Positions 9,781 through 18,420 of a DNA stretch of 37,910 nucleotides are shown one piece after another (within the stretch, counting starts at the first letter, position 1; the number at the start of each line of letters is the position of its first letter). The notes under the pieces are model-generated. The model was not told the origin of the DNA. It searched no databases and worked only from the letters and a program-made list of their open reading frames with translations. Source of the DNA: Acidobacteriota bacterium (GTDB taxonomy: Bacteria > Acidobacteriota > Terriglobia > UBA7540); the NCBI GenBank assembly GCA_021827255.1, contig JAKAWO010000003.1, forward strand, positions 1 to 37,910, written 5' to 3'. A program made the translations under genes and the position numbers.

Positions 9781-10662
9781 TCAGACCTTTCGCGCGGCTT
9801 CTTTTTCAAACTGCTCGCGCACACTGGCAGACCAGTGGTAGGACTCGGCATCCGCCGGATAGCGCCCCTGTTCTACGTCGGCTTTGAACTGCTCCATAGC
9901 TTGCTGAGTGGCCCGCCGAAGGTCGGCATAAGGGCGCACAAACTTGGCGGGCGGGGTAAAACTCATTCCCACCAGATCGTGGAAGACCAGCACTTGGCCA
10001 TCACAGTCGGGCCCGGCGCCGATGCCGATGGTCGGAATCCTCAGCCGTCGAGTAATCAGCCGAGCCAACTCGCGCGGCATTGCCTCGAGCACCACGGCAA
10101 AGGCCCCGGCGTCCTCCACGGCCTGGGCGTCGCTCGCAAGCTCGCCGGCGGATTCAAGCGTCCTCCCTTGCGCGCTGTAGCCGCCGAGTCGGTTCACCGA
10201 TTGCGGCGTCAGGCCGATGTGAGCCATCACTGGGATTTCCGCGTCCAGCAAACGGCGGATCACCCCAGCGCGCTTTCGCCCGCCTTCCAGCTTGATGGCT
10301 TCGGCGCCGCCCTCCTTCACCAAGCGCAAGGACGCGGCCAGGGCTTCCTTTTCCCCCAGGTGATAGGAACCGAAAGGCAAATCGGCCACCAGGAGGGCGC
10401 GCCGCGCGCCGCGCCGCGCCGCCCGCAAATGATGGAGCATCTCCTCCAGCGTCACCGGCACGGTTGAATTGTAGCCTAGGACGGTCTGCCCCAGGCTATC
10501 GCCGACCAGCAAAACGTCAAAGCCGGCTTCATCCACCATTCGCGCCGTTGGATAATCGTAAGCCGTGAGGCAGGTGATTTTTTCTCCCCGCAGCTTGCGC
10601 TCGAGGAGGATCGGGACGGTCATCTTGCTCACGGCCGCTTCGCGGTCCATGGCAACCTCCAA
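9781..10662 (-). CDS. panB: 3-methyl-2-oxobutanoate hydroxymethyltransferase
   Basis: 293 aa; KITCLTAYDYPTARMVDEAGFDVLLVGDSLGQTVLGYNSTVPVTLEEMLHH, VADLPFGSY, IGIGAGPDCDGQVLVFHDLVG. Confidence 0.98.
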   Translation of the reverse strand: MEVAMDREAAVSKMTVPILLERKLRGEKITCLTAYDYPTARMVDEAGFDVLLVGDSLGQTVLGYNSTVPVTLEEMLHHLRAARRGARRALLVADLPFGSYHLGEKEALAASLRLVKEGGAEAIKLEGGRKRAGVIRRLLDAEIPVMAHIGLTPQSVNRLGGYSAQGRTLESAGELASDAQAVEDAGAFAVVLEAMPRELARLITRRLRIPTIGIGAGPDCDGQVLVFHDLVGMSFTPPAKFVRPYADLRRATQQAMEQFKADVEQGRYPADAESYHWSASVREQFEKEAARKV

Positions 10663-10714
10663 AAGGCGGTGATCTCAAGGACGCCGTGAATCCTTGATTT
10701 ACGTTCCCGCCGTC

Positions 10715-11380
10715 TCAGTCCGCCGTAGCGGATCCGAGCGGCAGATAATACTGAGTCCCCTTGACCGGCTGGCTCAGGCGCGTGAGCAACTGCTGCAGAT
10801 CTTCGCCGCGACCGACAAAATCAATTTCGGAGGTCTCAATCACCAGCAGGTTGCTCGCCTGATAATGGAAGAAGAAATGCTCGTAAGCGTTGACCACAGC
10901 TTCCAGATACTCATCCGAAATTCGGTGCTCGAAGGGAACATTCTTCTTCTCAATGCGCTCTCTGAGCTTCTCCGGCTTCGCTTGCAAGTATATCACCAGA
11001 TCCGGGATCGGAATCTGCTCGGCCAGCAGAGCATGGTACTCCTCGTAAAGCGCCAGCTCCGCGTCGCTCAGGTTTAGGTTGGCGAAGATGCGGTCCTTCT
11101 CAAAGATAAAATCGCTGACGACCGTGCGGCGGGCAGTGGAAGCGAGATCGAGGTCGCTGAGCAGCCTATAGCGACGCAACAGAAAATAGGCCTGCGCCTG
11201 GAAAGCCGCCCCCGGCCGGTCGCGATAAAAACCTTCCAGAAATGGATTGTCCTCCGCGTCGCGGAGACGTTCAGCGCGCAGGCGGTCGGCCAGGATGTCC
11301 GCTAAGGAGGTTTTGCCGACGCGAATCGGCCCCTCGACCGCGATGAACCTCGGCGGGTCGTGTTCTGGCAGGCGGATCAC
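10715..11380 (-). CDS. Deoxynucleoside kinase (dAK/dGK-type)
   Basis: 221 aa; P-loop FIAVEGPIRVGKTSLADILA, FIFEKDRIFANLNL, PDLVIYLQAKPEKLRERIEKKN. GTG start overlaps the folK stop (GTGA). Confidence 0.92.
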   Translation of the reverse strand: MIRLPEHDPPRFIAVEGPIRVGKTSLADILADRLRAERLRDAEDNPFLEGFYRDRPGAAFQAQAYFLLRRYRLLSDLDLASTARRTVVSDFIFEKDRIFANLNLSDAELALYEEYHALLAEQIPIPDLVIYLQAKPEKLRERIEKKNVPFEHRISDEYLEAVVNAYEHFFFHYQASNLLVIETSEIDFVGRGEDLQQLLTRLSQPVKGTQYYLPLGSATAD

Positions 11381-11889
11381 TCGCCCTCGCGGCGATTCAT
11401 AGACTCTTTCAAGCGGATCACTTGGCCCGCGTCCCGGGTTTCCGCCAGCAGCTCGAGCACCGTGCGCAGGGTGGCGGGATGCCGAAGGGTGGGGGCAAGC
11501 TCCCGCAGCGGAACCAGCACGAACCTCCGCTCCGCCAAGCGGGGATGCGGAATCGTGAGCCGGGCCACGCGAACGAGAGCATTTTCATAGAGCAGGATGT
11601 CAATGTCAATCGGCCGCGGTCCGAGCCGACGGCCGGGGCGCCGGCCGATGGCTCGCTCGATTTTCTTGAGCGCGCTGAGCAGCGACAGCGGCATCCTTTC
11701 CGTTTCTGCTTCCGCGACGCAGTTGATGAACCAAGCCTGAGCCGGAAACCCCACGGGCTCGCTGCGATAGAATGACGAAACACGTTTGACGCGCACGCCG
11801 GCGCTGGACATCTGCTCGAGCGCCTGGCGAAGGTGCGCGACGCGGTCGCCGAGGTTCGAGCCGAGTGAGAGGTAAACGCGCTTGCCCAT
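11377..11889 (-). CDS. folK: 2-amino-4-hydroxy-6-hydroxymethyldihydropteridine diphosphokinase
   Basis: MGKRVYLSLGSNLGDRVAHLRQALEQM, SSFYRSEPVGFPAQAWFINCVAEAET, GRRPGRRLGPRPIDIDILLYEN, LTIPHPRLAERRFVLVPL. ORF track extends upstream to a TTG at 11955 overlapping the ruvB stop; the ATG at 11889 fits the domain start better. Confidence 0.95.
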   Translation of the reverse strand: MGKRVYLSLGSNLGDRVAHLRQALEQMSSAGVRVKRVSSFYRSEPVGFPAQAWFINCVAEAETERMPLSLLSALKKIERAIGRRPGRRLGPRPIDIDILLYENALVRVARLTIPHPRLAERRFVLVPLRELAPTLRHPATLRTVLELLAETRDAGQVIRLKESMNRREGE

Positions 11890-11951
11890 CAGAATCGCCA
11901 GCGTTCGATGGCTCCCGCGCCTCGTTCTGCCGCCGGGCGCGGCGGCTGGCT

Positions 11952-12983
11952 TCAACCAAACAGGGTCGGGGCGCCGCCGACGGGCGGCAGGGGCATTTGA
12001 AGGTGTTGATAGGCCGCTTCGTTGGCCCGTCGCCCGCTTTTGGTGCGGCTGATGAATCCGATTTGCAGCAGGTACGGCTCAACCATATCCACCAGCGTAT
12101 CCACTTCTTCGTTGAGCGTTGCAGAGATCGCCTCCACGCCGACCGGCCCGCCGTGATAATGTCGAATGATGGTGGAAAGAAAGGTGCGATCCAGGTCGTC
12201 AAGCCCCTGCGCATCCACGCCTTCGAGTTCGAGCGCCTGGCGAGCGACCTCGAGAGTGATCTGGCCGTCCGCCTTGACCTCCGCAAAGTCCCGCACGCGC
12301 CGCAGCAGCCGGTTGGCGATGCGCGGTGTGCCGCGCGCCCGCCGCGCGATTTCGCCCGCCGCCGGCGCATCGAGCTTCGCCTCCAAAATCTCCGCCGACC
12401 GCAGGATAATTTTCTGCAAGTCCTCGACCGAATAAAATTGCAGGTGAAAGAACAATCCAAAGCGGTTCCGCAGCGGCGCCGAAAGGCTTCCAGCGCGCGT
12501 GGTCGCGCCCACTAGCGTGAATTTTTTCAGCGGCACGTTGATGGTCTTGGCGAACATCCCCTTGTCCACCACAAAATCCACCTTAAAGTCTTCCATCGCC
12601 GGGTACAGAAACTCCTCGATATTGATGGGCAGCCGGTGAACTTCATCAATAAACATGACGTCACCCTCGCCAAGATTGGTCAGGATGCCCATTAGGTCGC
12701 CGGTGCGCTCGAGCGATGGCCCCGAGGTGGTGGTGATCTTCGCGCCCATCGCGTTGGCGATGATGTAAGCGAGCGTGGTTTTGCCGAGGCCCGGCGGCCC
12801 ATAGAGCAGGGTGTGCTCGAGCGGCTCGCCACGCTGCTTTGCCGCCTGCAAGCCGATCGAGAGCTTTTCCACCACCGCCATCTGCCCCACGTATTCGCCC
12901 AGCGAGGGCGGCCGCAGCGTGCGGTTAAAGCTCTCCTCGTCTTTCGAGATCAAATCGGAGGAAACCAGTCTCACTCTCGACAT
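11952..12983 (-). CDS. ruvB: Holliday junction branch migration DNA helicase RuvB
   Basis: 343 aa; [64 protein letters not shown]-terminal [22 protein letters not shown]. Confidence 0.99.
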   Translation of the reverse strand: MSRVRLVSSDLISKDEESFNRTLRPPSLGEYVGQMAVVEKLSIGLQAAKQRGEPLEHTLLYGPPGLGKTTLAYIIANAMGAKITTTSGPSLERTGDLMGILTNLGEGDVMFIDEVHRLPINIEEFLYPAMEDFKVDFVVDKGMFAKTINVPLKKFTLVGATTRAGSLSAPLRNRFGLFFHLQFYSVEDLQKIILRSAEILEAKLDAPAAGEIARRARGTPRIANRLLRRVRDFAEVKADGQITLEVARQALELEGVDAQGLDDLDRTFLSTIIRHYHGGPVGVEAISATLNEEVDTLVDMVEPYLLQIGFISRTKSGRRANEAAYQHLQMPLPPVGGAPTLFG

Positions 12984-13037
12984 AAATCTCTAGCCCGGCT
13001 CCATAGCCCGCGCGCTCTCCCGGCCCCTGACCACCGA

Positions 13038-13676
13038 CTACTGCCGACTGCCATCTCCTTTCGCATGCACCCTCTCAAAAACCTTCTGTAAGAACTCCTC
13101 AATGTTTTTCAAATTCCTGTGCCGAGCAAAAATTTCGACGGCAGTGCGTTCCGCCTCGGCGCGCGAATATTCGAGTTGTTCGAGCACCTGAATCGCCTCC
13201 GCCCGTAGTTCCGGGCCAGCGGCCTCCGGCTCAATCGAAAGCGGTTCCTCGGCGCGCGCCAGCGCGAACTTGGCCATCCTGCCGCGCAGGTCGGTGACGA
13301 TGCGCTCCGCCATCTTTTGCCCGATGAACGGCAGCTCTTTCAGAAAGGTTATGTCGCCGCGCTCGATGGCCAGGGCAATTTCATTCAGCGGCCGCACCAG
13401 GCATTTGAGCGCCTTCATAAAACCCACGCCCGGCACGGTCGTAAAGACTTCAAAAAATTCCCGGTCGAGCGGGTCGAGAAAGCCGACCAGCTTGGGCTCT
13501 AAATGCCCTCCACCCACGCCGCCGTCAATGTAATAGATGGTGTAAAGGGTCAGCGGATTCTTGCGATCGCTTTCGTGCCGTAGCCGCGCTGCGATCCCGC
13601 TTGGCACGAGCACTTCATAGCTGATCGAGTTCACCCGCACCAAGAGCGTGTTCCGCCCGATGCGGTCGTAAAGCAC
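13038..13676 (-). CDS. ruvA: Holliday junction branch migration protein RuvA
   Basis: 212 aa; N-terminal OB-fold region, FTTVPGVGFMKALKCLVRPLNEIALAIERGDITFLKELPFIGQKMAERIVTDLRGRM (HhH). Confidence 0.94.
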   Translation of the reverse strand: MLYDRIGRNTLLVRVNSISYEVLVPSGIAARLRHESDRKNPLTLYTIYYIDGGVGGGHLEPKLVGFLDPLDREFFEVFTTVPGVGFMKALKCLVRPLNEIALAIERGDITFLKELPFIGQKMAERIVTDLRGRMAKFALARAEEPLSIEPEAAGPELRAEAIQVLEQLEYSRAEAERTAVEIFARHRNLKNIEEFLQKVFERVHAKGDGSRQ

Positions 13677-13748
13677 CTCGCCTGTGATCTCTGAAATCAG
13701 AGGCTTGTCCCTCCCCCCGGCGCGTCGCTGTTCCTCCCGGCGATTTCT

Positions 13749-13836
13749 GTAGCGGCGAACTACGTTCGCCGGATTCTTCCGGTTCGTCCCCTTTGCGTTC
13801 GTGTTGCGCCGGTCTATGACCGGCGTCCCCAGCTAC
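13749..13836. repeat. Composite inverted-repeat (REP/BIME-like) element between ruvC and ruvA
   Basis: Outer GTAGC (13749-13753) / GCTAC (13832-13836) enclosing hairpin GGCGAA-CTACG-TTCGCC (13754-13770) and hairpin CGCCGGTC-TAT-GACCGGCG (13807-13825). Confidence 0.55.
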
Positions 13837-14393
13837 GGAAAATTCCGGCGGGGCTTGAATCCGTTTGACGCCGCCTTCACCGAGTCAAGGTAACACAGCG
13901 CCACCGCCAGCGCATCCGCCACGTCCGGCGGCTGCGGCGGATATCCGAGCGAGAACCGTTGCTGCACCGCCCGCTGAACCTGCAATTTGGAAGCGTTGCC
14001 GTTCCCCGTGACCGCCTGCTTGATGCGCTTGGCGGGAACGTGAAACACCGGGATCCGAGCGATCCGCGCCGCCAGGCAAATCACTCCTCGCGCGTGCCCC
14101 ATCAGTATAGCCGTGCGCGGGTAATCGGTATGGCTATAAACTTCCTCCAGGCACATCGCTTCCGGCCGGAAATCGCGCAGCACTTCTTGAACGCTTTTGT
14201 AGAGGGATTCCAGCCGCAGCGCCAGGTTGTTGCCGCTGGGGCGCGGCGGCCGAATCACTCCCGCCTCCACCAGTTCCATCGCTCGCAGGTCGCCCTCAAT
14301 CACGCCGTAACCTGTGATGTTTAGCCCGGGGTCAATCCCAATCACCCGGGCCGCCGTCCGCCCCGCCGCTCTCATAGCTTTGGATTTTATCAT
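13833..14393 (-). CDS. ruvC: Crossover junction endodeoxyribonuclease RuvC
   Basis: VIGIDPGLNITGYGVIEGD, CLEEVYSHTDYPRTAILMGHARGVICLAA, RIKQAVTGNGNASKLQVQRAV, DVADALAVALCYL. ATG at 14393 chosen over the upstream start at 14456 because RuvC homology begins immediately after. Confidence 0.96.
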   Translation of the reverse strand: MIKSKAMRAAGRTAARVIGIDPGLNITGYGVIEGDLRAMELVEAGVIRPPRPSGNNLALRLESLYKSVQEVLRDFRPEAMCLEEVYSHTDYPRTAILMGHARGVICLAARIARIPVFHVPAKRIKQAVTGNGNASKLQVQRAVQQRFSLGYPPQPPDVADALAVALCYLDSVKAASNGFKPRRNFP

Positions 14394-14493
14394 GCCGCCG
14401 CAGGGCCAACGGGCGCGGCCCATGCGCCTTCGCCTGCAACTGACAAGCCTTCCCAATTACCAGGCCACAGTAACGCTCCAGGCGCTTTTTGCA

Positions 14494-14508
14494 TCTAATG
14501 CCATTAGA
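14494..14508. promoter_or_regulatory. 15-bp palindrome TCTAATG-C-CATTAGA, candidate operator upstream of BON-domain gene
   Basis: Perfect inverted repeat read directly in the ruvC/BON divergent intergenic region. Followed by GC hairpin GGCGGC-CCAGC-GCCGCC at 14511-14527. Confidence 0.4.
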
Positions 14509-14576
14509 GGGGCGGCCCAGCGCCGCCGGAGAACGTCCGATGGGGCGCGAAGGGCTTTGCCTCCAGGAGGTGCCAC

Positions 14577-15170
14577 ATGCTCAATCGAGTTGCTCGATCT
14601 AAGCGAGTCAAGCTGGGAATTGCTGCAACCTTCATGCTGGCGATGGCACTACCGAGCGCATTCGCAGCCAAAAAGTTGCCGCCTAAGCCTCAATTACACC
14701 ACCAGCAAAATACGCCGCACACCAGCGTATGGCTCCAAAAGCAAGTCCGCCATCAGCTCTTGATGCTGCCTTATTACACGGTCTTCGATAACCTCGAATA
14801 CCGCGTGAGCGGCTACCGAGTAGAGCTGTCAGGACAGGTGGTGAATCCAGTGCTCAAGTCGGACGCGGAAGCCGCGGTGAAGCGGATCGAAGGCGTCCAG
14901 CAGGTGATTAACCACATCGAGGTGCTGCCGCTTTCCAATTTCGACGACCAAATCCGCATTGCCGCCTACCGCAGGATCTACGGCTATCCCACCTTTGAGA
15001 AATACGCCATCCAAGCCATGCCGCCCATTCACATCATCGTGAAGAATGGACACATCACTCTGATGGGCGTTGTGGATTCAAAGATGGACAGCCAGATTGC
15101 TTATATGCAGGCGCGAAGCGTGCCGGACGTCTTTTCCGTCACCAATGACCTTCGCGTCGTAGAGGACTAA
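14577..15170 (+). CDS. Exported BON-domain protein (two BON-like repeats)
   Basis: 197 aa; signal peptide (GIAATFMLAMALPSAFAA), VRHQLLMLPYYTVFDNLEYRVSGYRVELSGQVVNPVLKSDAEAAVKRIEGVQQVINHIEVLP and a second BON unit (IHIIVKNGHITLMGVVDSKMDSQIAYMQARSVPDVFSVTNDLRV). AGGAGG SD upstream. Confidence 0.88.
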   Translation: MLNRVARSKRVKLGIAATFMLAMALPSAFAAKKLPPKPQLHHQQNTPHTSVWLQKQVRHQLLMLPYYTVFDNLEYRVSGYRVELSGQVVNPVLKSDAEAAVKRIEGVQQVINHIEVLPLSNFDDQIRIAAYRRIYGYPTFEKYAIQAMPPIHIIVKNGHITLMGVVDSKMDSQIAYMQARSVPDVFSVTNDLRVVED

Positions 15171-15182
15171 TGAACATTGGGT

Positions 15183-15205
15183 TGCGGCGGCTTGATGCCG
15201 CCGCA
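15183..15205 (+). terminator. GC-rich hairpin downstream of BON gene (terminator-like or REP-like)
   Basis: TGCGGCGGC-TTGAT-GCCGCCGCA, 9-bp perfect stem 13 nt after the stop codon; no clear U-tract immediately follows. Confidence 0.4.
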
Positions 15206-15461
15206 GCCCGGATTCTTGTGGCCTGACGCTCCAACCCCACCTTCTTTTTAGGCTGGCTATTCTTGATGGGTCGCTTATTCAGCAAGTTCGTAAAGGTGCG
15301 GGCGACGGCCGAGGCGGATAGGCGCGGATGAGCAGACGTCAGAACTGCGATCCACCCACAACTGCGGGGCTCGCCAAAGGCGTGCGCAAGGCGCCCTCGG
15401 TGGTCCTTCTGACCATTCCGGAACAGCAAGGCCCTTAAAGAAACAGCCGATGGAGTCAAAA

Positions 15462-15487
15462 CCAAAATTCTTCGGCTAGGATTTTGG
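15462..15487 (-). terminator. Candidate intrinsic terminator for the galT-like/HAD/HEAT-like minus-strand cluster
   Basis: CCAAAATTCT / AGGATTTTGG stem (one G-T wobble) with 6-nt loop, overlapping the HEAT-like gene stop. Minus strand continues with TTTTGA. Confidence 0.4.
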
Positions 15488-16426
15488 AACCGGTGGATGG
15501 GGCAGAGCGGGGTGAGCTTTTTTGGCTTCCGCCCCCAGCCAGACGCTGGCCACCCTCCACGCGTCGCCTTCTTTTTGAAGGACCATTTCGTAATTGGCAA
15601 GCGCCTGGGGCGTTTCAAAAATCACGTGCGCGAGCACGCGAGCCTTATTGGGCGAAAAGGTTTGGCTGACCATCCGCACGTCCACTGGGGGCGAGTGCTG
15701 ATTGCCCGCTTGGGCTGCCGTCGGGGCGCCTTCAAGCGCGGGAATGAAATAGGTGCGGATCGCCTGACCCACCGAACCGCCAGCGGTCTTGCCCGCGTGC
15801 TCCGGGAGGTAGCGGGCGCGGGTCTCGATAACTTCAGCCGCGTTTTCTATGTCGTCCTGAATGACGGGATCGGTAATCTCTTTACTGATCGCGCGCAATT
15901 GAGGAACCAGGGCGGCGTCCGAATGCACCGTGAGTGCGAGAATCGCATCCTGGGTGACGCTGCGGTCGGGTTCACGGTCGGAGTTGCGAATCTGATGGAG
16001 CAGAATGGCCGTCGCTGATGGAACACCAGACCCTCCTAAGGCCCCGTAATAGAAACGGCGCAAATCGAGGTTGCGCGGATCGGCCACTAGCTTCGATAGA
16101 GCATCGAGGGCCTGTCTTCCACCGATATAAGCTAGAGAGCGGGCCGCGAACGTGGCTGTACGGTCATCGCTGAGCGCCGCTTGGAGTTGGGGAATGATGG
16201 CCGGTCCAGCGGCAAAGGCCGCGCGGTAGAGCAATCGGCCCGCCTCCTGATTAGTCGAAGTCAGCATGGCGTAAAGAAGGTTCGGCGTCCACTTGCCCGG
16301 CAACACGGGTGCCGAGCGAACCGGCCGTGATGGCTCGCGGTGGGGAGAAGCCGGCTGGACCGATCTTGCCCTTGCCGCCGCCAGCGCCAGCAGGCCGATG
16401 GAAAGCCAGATTTTCTTCGAACTCAC
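15476..16426 (-). CDS. Exported HEAT-repeat-like protein
   Basis: GTG at 16426 overlaps the upstream HAD gene stop (TAGTG) and begins a signal peptide (SSKKIWLSIGLLALAAARA). HEAT-like segment LQAALSDDRTATFAARSLAYIGGRQALDALSKLVADPRNLDLRRFYYGALGG. ORF track start (16561) is likely too far upstream. Confidence 0.75.
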   Translation of the reverse strand: MSSKKIWLSIGLLALAAARARSVQPASPHREPSRPVRSAPVLPGKWTPNLLYAMLTSTNQEAGRLLYRAAFAAGPAIIPQLQAALSDDRTATFAARSLAYIGGRQALDALSKLVADPRNLDLRRFYYGALGGSGVPSATAILLHQIRNSDREPDRSVTQDAILALTVHSDAALVPQLRAISKEITDPVIQDDIENAAEVIETRARYLPEHAGKTAGGSVGQAIRTYFIPALEGAPTAAQAGNQHSPPVDVRMVSQTFSPNKARVLAHVIFETPQALANYEMVLQKEGDAWRVASVWLGAEAKKAHPALPHPPVPKS

Positions 16427-17121
16427 TATGACAAGCCCCCTCCTGGCTCTGGGGCGCCTGTTAGCAGCGCGGATAATTCTCTCAGATCGTTTACTATAAG
16501 GTCGGGCTGCTCTTTGAGAAGCGACGGACCTCCCAAGCCGTAAGTAACACCGCACGTCCACACCCCGCTATTCCGCCCCGTAAGGACGTCGGTCGCCGAG
16601 TCTCCGATCATCAATGTCTTAGATGCAGGAGCCTTCGATTCTGCCATAAGGCGCAAAACGCCGACTGGGTCAGGTTTCTTACGTTCGAAGCTATTCCCTC
16701 CGTAAACCTGAAAGAAGTAACGATCCAGGCCGAGACCCGACAGGATAGCGCGGCTGAAATTCACGGGCTTATTGGTGAGCACGGCGAGCTTGCGGGTGAG
16801 TAAAGCCTCCAGCGCCTTGCAAACGCCTGGATAGGGTGTGGTGTGGTCCAGCATGTGGGCGCGGTATTCGTCCAGAAAGATCGCGGCCCCGCGTTCGACT
16901 TCCTCTTCGCTCGCCCCCTCACCGAGCGCGCGCCGCACCAGGACCGTCACGCCTTGGCCCACATAGGAGGCAATTTGGTCTTCGGGCAGCAGCGTCCGGC
17001 CCATTCGCGCGAGCGTCGCGTTTACGCTCAGAGCCAGATCCTGTTCGCTATCAATGAGCGTGCCGTCGAGATCGAAGATCAGCAATTCGATCTGGCCAAG
17101 GGTGTCGGGAGGGATGGGCAT
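16426..17121 (-). CDS. HAD-superfamily hydrolase, phosphoglycolate phosphatase-like
   Basis: 231 aa; LLIFDLDGTLIDSEQDLALSVNATL, LAVLTNKPVNFSRAILSGLGLDRYF, GGNSFERKKPDPVGVL, KTLMIGDSATDVLTGRNSGVWTCGVTYGL. Confidence 0.93.
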   Translation of the reverse strand: MPIPPDTLGQIELLIFDLDGTLIDSEQDLALSVNATLARMGRTLLPEDQIASYVGQGVTVLVRRALGEGASEEEVERGAAIFLDEYRAHMLDHTTPYPGVCKALEALLTRKLAVLTNKPVNFSRAILSGLGLDRYFFQVYGGNSFERKKPDPVGVLRLMAESKAPASKTLMIGDSATDVLTGRNSGVWTCGVTYGLGGPSLLKEQPDLIVNDLRELSALLTGAPEPGGGLS

Positions 17122-17130
17122 CGGCGCAGC

Positions 17131-18150
17131 TTACTCCACTGAAGGAACGACAGCCGGTTCCGGTTCGAGGGCGCGCAGAACTACGGCCGCCTCTTCGGCC
17201 GAAATGGGATTAAAGTAAAACCCCTCCGGGACGAGGTAGTACGGCTCGCTCTCCAGCTCGGGAACCATTTCGATGTGCCAGTGATAATCTTCTCGAATCG
17301 TCGTCCACCAATCCTCCCTCGGCCGTTTGGCCTCGAGGTTGGGCTCGGTGTGAATCACCATGCGCAGATGCTGGGAGATCCTCTCGATCCTCTGGAGGCT
17401 GGTCTTTAAGATACCGGCGAGGGAGGCGGGTCGGCCCGCTGCGGCCAAGTCCTGCTCGAAGGACGAGGAGTGCTCATTCGGCAAAATCCATAGCTCGTAA
17501 GGGAAACGGGCTGCGTAAGGGCAAAGGCTAGTAAAATCCGATGTTTGGTCCACGACCCTCAAAGAGGACTCACGCTCTTGCTGAAGGATGTCACAGAAAA
17601 TACACCGCTCCTTGCGATGGAAATGAAACTGGCTCCAGCGGAATTCAGCCTCCACCGCGCCCGGAACCACCGGCGTTGCCAGGATCTGCGAATAGCCATG
17701 CTCCTGGCTTGTGGGGCCGCTCCTCCCTTGAACCTTGAAAAGACAAACATAGCGGAAGCGATGGTCGCGCTTTAGGTCGAGGATCCTGTCGCGGTAAACC
17801 TCAATGATCCGAGCGACCTCCTCGATAGTCAACTGCGCTAATGTCACCCCATGGCGGCGGGTCGCCACCAGAATTTCGTGCGCTCCCAGCGCATTCATGC
17901 GGTCAAACATGCCTTCGCCGGCGCGGTCGAGTCCGCCTTCAATCCTGAAGAGCGGCGAGCGGTCCGGAAAAACACGGATCTCCCAGCGGCCGTCCGCGCC
18001 CTTCTTCTCATAAATACTGGCAGGCGTAAATCGCTCGTGACCCGGACAAAAAGGACACTCGCCGCCTGAATCCAGCGCCGCCGGCAAGCTGGGGCGCTTT
18101 CCGGTTACAACCCAGCGCCGCTGGATAGGGTCCAATCGCAATTCAGCCAT
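17131..18150 (-). CDS. Galactose-1-phosphate uridylyltransferase-like protein with altered catalytic motif (HGY in place of HPH)
   Basis: 339 aa; MAELRLDPIQRRWVVTGKRPSLP, ECPFCPGHE, GAHEILVATRRHG, GPTSQEHGYSQILATPVVPG, RCIFCDIL, DYHWHIEMVPELE: GalT fold signatures. Confidence 0.85.
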   Translation of the reverse strand: MAELRLDPIQRRWVVTGKRPSLPAALDSGGECPFCPGHERFTPASIYEKKGADGRWEIRVFPDRSPLFRIEGGLDRAGEGMFDRMNALGAHEILVATRRHGVTLAQLTIEEVARIIEVYRDRILDLKRDHRFRYVCLFKVQGRSGPTSQEHGYSQILATPVVPGAVEAEFRWSQFHFHRKERCIFCDILQQERESSLRVVDQTSDFTSLCPYAARFPYELWILPNEHSSSFEQDLAAAGRPASLAGILKTSLQRIERISQHLRMVIHTEPNLEAKRPREDWWTTIREDYHWHIEMVPELESEPYYLVPEGFYFNPISAEEAAVVLRALEPEPAVVPSVE

Positions 18151-18420
18151 CTGATTTTCCTCGAGCGAGATCGTGAATTGTGTCCGGAGGCCAAGCCAAA
18201 GAACGGGCGGGCGGCGGCCGGTAACGTCCAGACACTAAATTGCCTATTGTAGCCCGAATGCACCAACGCGGAGGATGTGTTCTCTTCGCATCTCCGCACC
18301 GCGGGGCGCACGACATTAAAGTGGTAAGGGTCATGCGGCCGCGTTAAGCCGCGTTAAGCCTCGACGAGCAACGGTTCTCATGATAACCTGGAAATTCGCC
18401 TCTGCCGTTCCAGTCGTGTC

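Noticed and set aside
10385-10440. GC-only low-complexity run (GCGCGCCGCGCGCCGCGCCGCGCCGCC) in panB
   Set aside because: Explained by Arg/Ala codons within a conserved PanB region; not an independent repeat element.
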